From contig CANIAV010000009.1 of NCBI GenBank assembly GCA_947465365.1, positions 1-14,754 of the forward strand: a DNA stretch of 14,754 bases. The letters are read 5' to 3'. The notes beneath the pieces are model-generated. The model did no database searches. It was not told the DNA's origin and was given only the letters and a program-made list of their open reading frames with translations. Shown here one piece after another: positions 13,678 through 14,754 of this stretch. This DNA comes from Actinomycetota bacterium (lineage in GTDB: Bacteria > Actinomycetota > Actinomycetes > Nanopelagicales > Nanopelagicaceae). The position numbers were made by a program, and so were the translations under genes. Each line of letters begins with the position of its first letter. Positions within the stretch are counted from its first letter, which is position 1.

Positions 13678-14486
13678 TTAACGCTCGCCATATCCCAGCG
13701 CTGTAGCGCTGCTTTATAAACAGGTGGGGCCAAAATCGCATCTGGAATAACTCCAATAGTAGTTCGAATCGCTTTCAACGAAAGATCAGTCGCAAAGTTT
13801 TGCCCCGGAAGATTAGGTGTTCCATAAAGGGCGCGTGCCCAAGCAGGTAGCGAACTGCCTGCTAACAAGGCAAGGGATGCCCACGCAGGAGCTGCCGGAG
13901 TTGCAAAGCGAACTGCAGTCGGTAGCGGTGGAATTGTTAAGAAGAGCGCAGCGCGTTTGGCGTCATCGGATGCGCTTAGTTCTGGAGAAATATCTTGAAA
14001 GTATTTATCCATCTCTTGGCGATTAGTTGGAACTTTTGCTAAGTCGACTCCGACTAGCTGGGCAAAGAGCGCCATTTCAGATACATATTGATCTGCTTGT
14101 GCATCAGTAAGTGCAAGACCTGATCGAATTGCTATATCTAAAAATGAATCCACCATCGACATATGCACCCAGAGCAGCAGATGTGGGTCATCTAGCCCTA
14201 AAGATGTGTGAATCTTTCTAACTCTCGTCGCTAGCGCCAGCGCTTCATCTCGTGTGCCAAAGGTGATTGTTGAAACATAATCACCAGTTCTTTGTAGTCG
14301 ACCCCAAGCATCTTCACGAAAATTAGAGTTCTTGGCGACTCCATCCATCGCATCAGGATGGAGCGCTTGCTGTAATAAGGCACGGATTCCACCAACTGCC
14401 ATCGCAGGGTCTGAGTGGATTTGCCAAGTGATTGAATCGGGGGCAAATAGACCGCGCTCATCAAAAGATGTTGTAAGTAGTTCCAT
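13674..14486 (-). CDS. Oxygenase MpaB/DUF2236 family protein
   Basis: The 270-residue protein matches the MpaB/DUF2236 pattern: WQIHSDPAMAVGG at 21-33, a GGIRALLQQALHPDAMDGV stretch with H43, a NFREDAWGRLQRT stretch near 55-67, TFGTRDEA near 75-82, and DPHLLLWVHMSMVDS at 100-114 with H108. Members include the fungal ER oxygenase MpaB and the related rubber-oxygenase Lcp group, where conserved His residues bind heme; heme binding here is inferred. The substrate is unknown. A hydrophobic stretch near 196-215 (APAWASLALLAG) may touch the membrane. It lies 11 bases after the MarC-type gene and overlaps the ParA-like gene by 4 bases, so the three form one operon. Confidence 0.83.
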   Translation of the reverse strand: MELLTTSFDERGLFAPDSITWQIHSDPAMAVGGIRALLQQALHPDAMDGVAKNSNFREDAWGRLQRTGDYVSTITFGTRDEALALATRVRKIHTSLGLDDPHLLLWVHMSMVDSFLDIAIRSGLALTDAQADQYVSEMALFAQLVGVDLAKVPTNRQEMDKYFQDISPELSASDDAKRAALFLTIPPLPTAVRFATPAAPAWASLALLAGSSLPAWARALYGTPNLPGQNFATDLSLKAIRTTIGVIPDAILAPPVYKAALQRWDMASVK

Positions 14487-14497
14487 AGTAATTCTAC

Positions 14498-14754
14498 TTA
14501 TTGGGCCGTGAATGCTTTGATCGCATCAACCAACATTTGTACTGCGATTGCTGCTAGCAATAAACCTGCAATGCGCGCCAAGAGAGTAACGCCGGCATCT
14601 TTTATGATGCCTAAAATCGTTGTGGAAGCCATAAGTGATATCGCGATCACTATATGTACACCGACAACGGCTGCGATCAAGCCAAAGCTTTGCGCAGGAG
14701 TCTTGATTTGTTGCACAAAGATCATCGTTGCCACAATCGCACCTGGGCCAGCTA
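14498..14754 (-). CDS. MarC-family integral membrane protein (5' end cut by window edge)
   Basis: Only the C-terminal 85 or so codons are present. The frame remains open to the right edge, with AGPGAIVATMIFVQQ as the first visible residues. AGPGAI and the closing RIAGLLLAAIAVQMLVDAIKAF are hallmarks of the MarC (UPF0056) family. Three membrane segments are visible, near the AGPGAI stretch, SFGLIAAVVGVHIVIAISL, and the final LLLAAIAVQMLVDAI. MarC proteins are inner-membrane proteins of uncertain function; the old link to multiple antibiotic resistance has not held up as a direct role. A methionine is not needed near 14734, where the codon is an internal GTG. The downstream MpaB-like gene starts 11 bases after the stop. 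Confidence 0.85.
   Translation of the reverse strand, partial: AGPGAIVATMIFVQQIKTPAQSFGLIAAVVGVHIVIAISLMASTTILGIIKDAGVTLLARIAGLLLAAIAVQMLVDAIKAFTAQ

Noticed and set aside
13696..13711. Inverted repeat CAGCGCT-GT-AGCGCTG close to the parA-like start
   Set aside because: It is coding sequence near the 3' end of the MpaB-like gene and its arms would barely form a loop; no parS-like match recognised.
14487..14497. TAGAAT just before the MpaB-like ATG as a leaderless promoter
   Set aside because: The box ends only 4 bases before the ATG, and the upstream MarC-type gene is 11 bases away, so cotranscription explains it better.
1..14754. Mobile elements, CRISPR, tRNA/rRNA or a defence island
   Set aside because: I found no transposase, integrase, regularly spaced repeats, tRNA-like cloverleaf or defence-type gene; the window reads as ordinary chromosomal housekeeping content.

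Overview
The window looks like a chromosomal segment from a low- to mid-GC actinobacterium with a compact genome. Markers are a WhiB regulator, the mycothiol enzyme MshB, actinobacterial MoeZ, a DUF3107 (TB9.4-type) protein and an actinobacterial-type DapC/7Fe-ferredoxin pair. By eye the base composition is well below that of Streptomyces or mycobacteria. With the very short intergenic gaps, this would fit a freshwater planktonic lineage such as Nanopelagicales (acI), but that placement is inference. I see no tRNA, rRNA, insertion sequence, phage gene, CRISPR array or origin. No stretch longer than about 150 bases lacks a gene.

Left block (1-5764, all minus strand, transcribed right to left): a 7Fe ferredoxin, DapC aminotransferase (lysine/peptidoglycan DAP pathway), a mannose-1-phosphate guanylyltransferase-like sugar nucleotidyltransferase, a WhiB2-type Fe-S regulator with its own promoter, and a very large glycosyltransferase (GT2 domain plus many membrane segments) that runs off the left edge. 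The theme is cell envelope building plus a septation-type regulator.

Centre block (5864-10587): divergently from the ferredoxin, a two-domain GNAT acetyltransferase and a cysteinyl-tRNA synthetase run on the plus strand. They meet a minus-strand operon moeZ-mshB-DUF6113 end to end; the cysS and DUF6113 stop codons share one TTAA. The operon joins sulfur-carrier activation and mycothiol synthesis, so cysteine/thiol functions dominate here.

Right block (10726-14754): a TetR regulator, DUF3107 and an RhlE-like DEAD-box helicase on the plus strand, an order I recall from mycobacteria near moeZ (Rv3206c to Rv3211). They converge on a minus-strand run: a MarC-type membrane protein (cut by the right edge), an MpaB/DUF2236 oxygenase-like protein and a ParA-like ATPase with an unusual P-loop.

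Several plus-strand genes have a TANNNT -10 box 6-7 bases before the ATG, as expected for leaderless mRNAs. Minus-strand genes are tightly packed, with stop/start overlaps (TAATG, TGATG, ATGA). No clearly new system is visible. The points most worth checking are a perfect palindrome inside the whiB promoter, a strong inverted repeat at the ferredoxin promoter, a four-codon mini-ORF overlapping the cysS start, a CysS of non-typical sequence type, and the ParA-like protein lacking the signature lysine.
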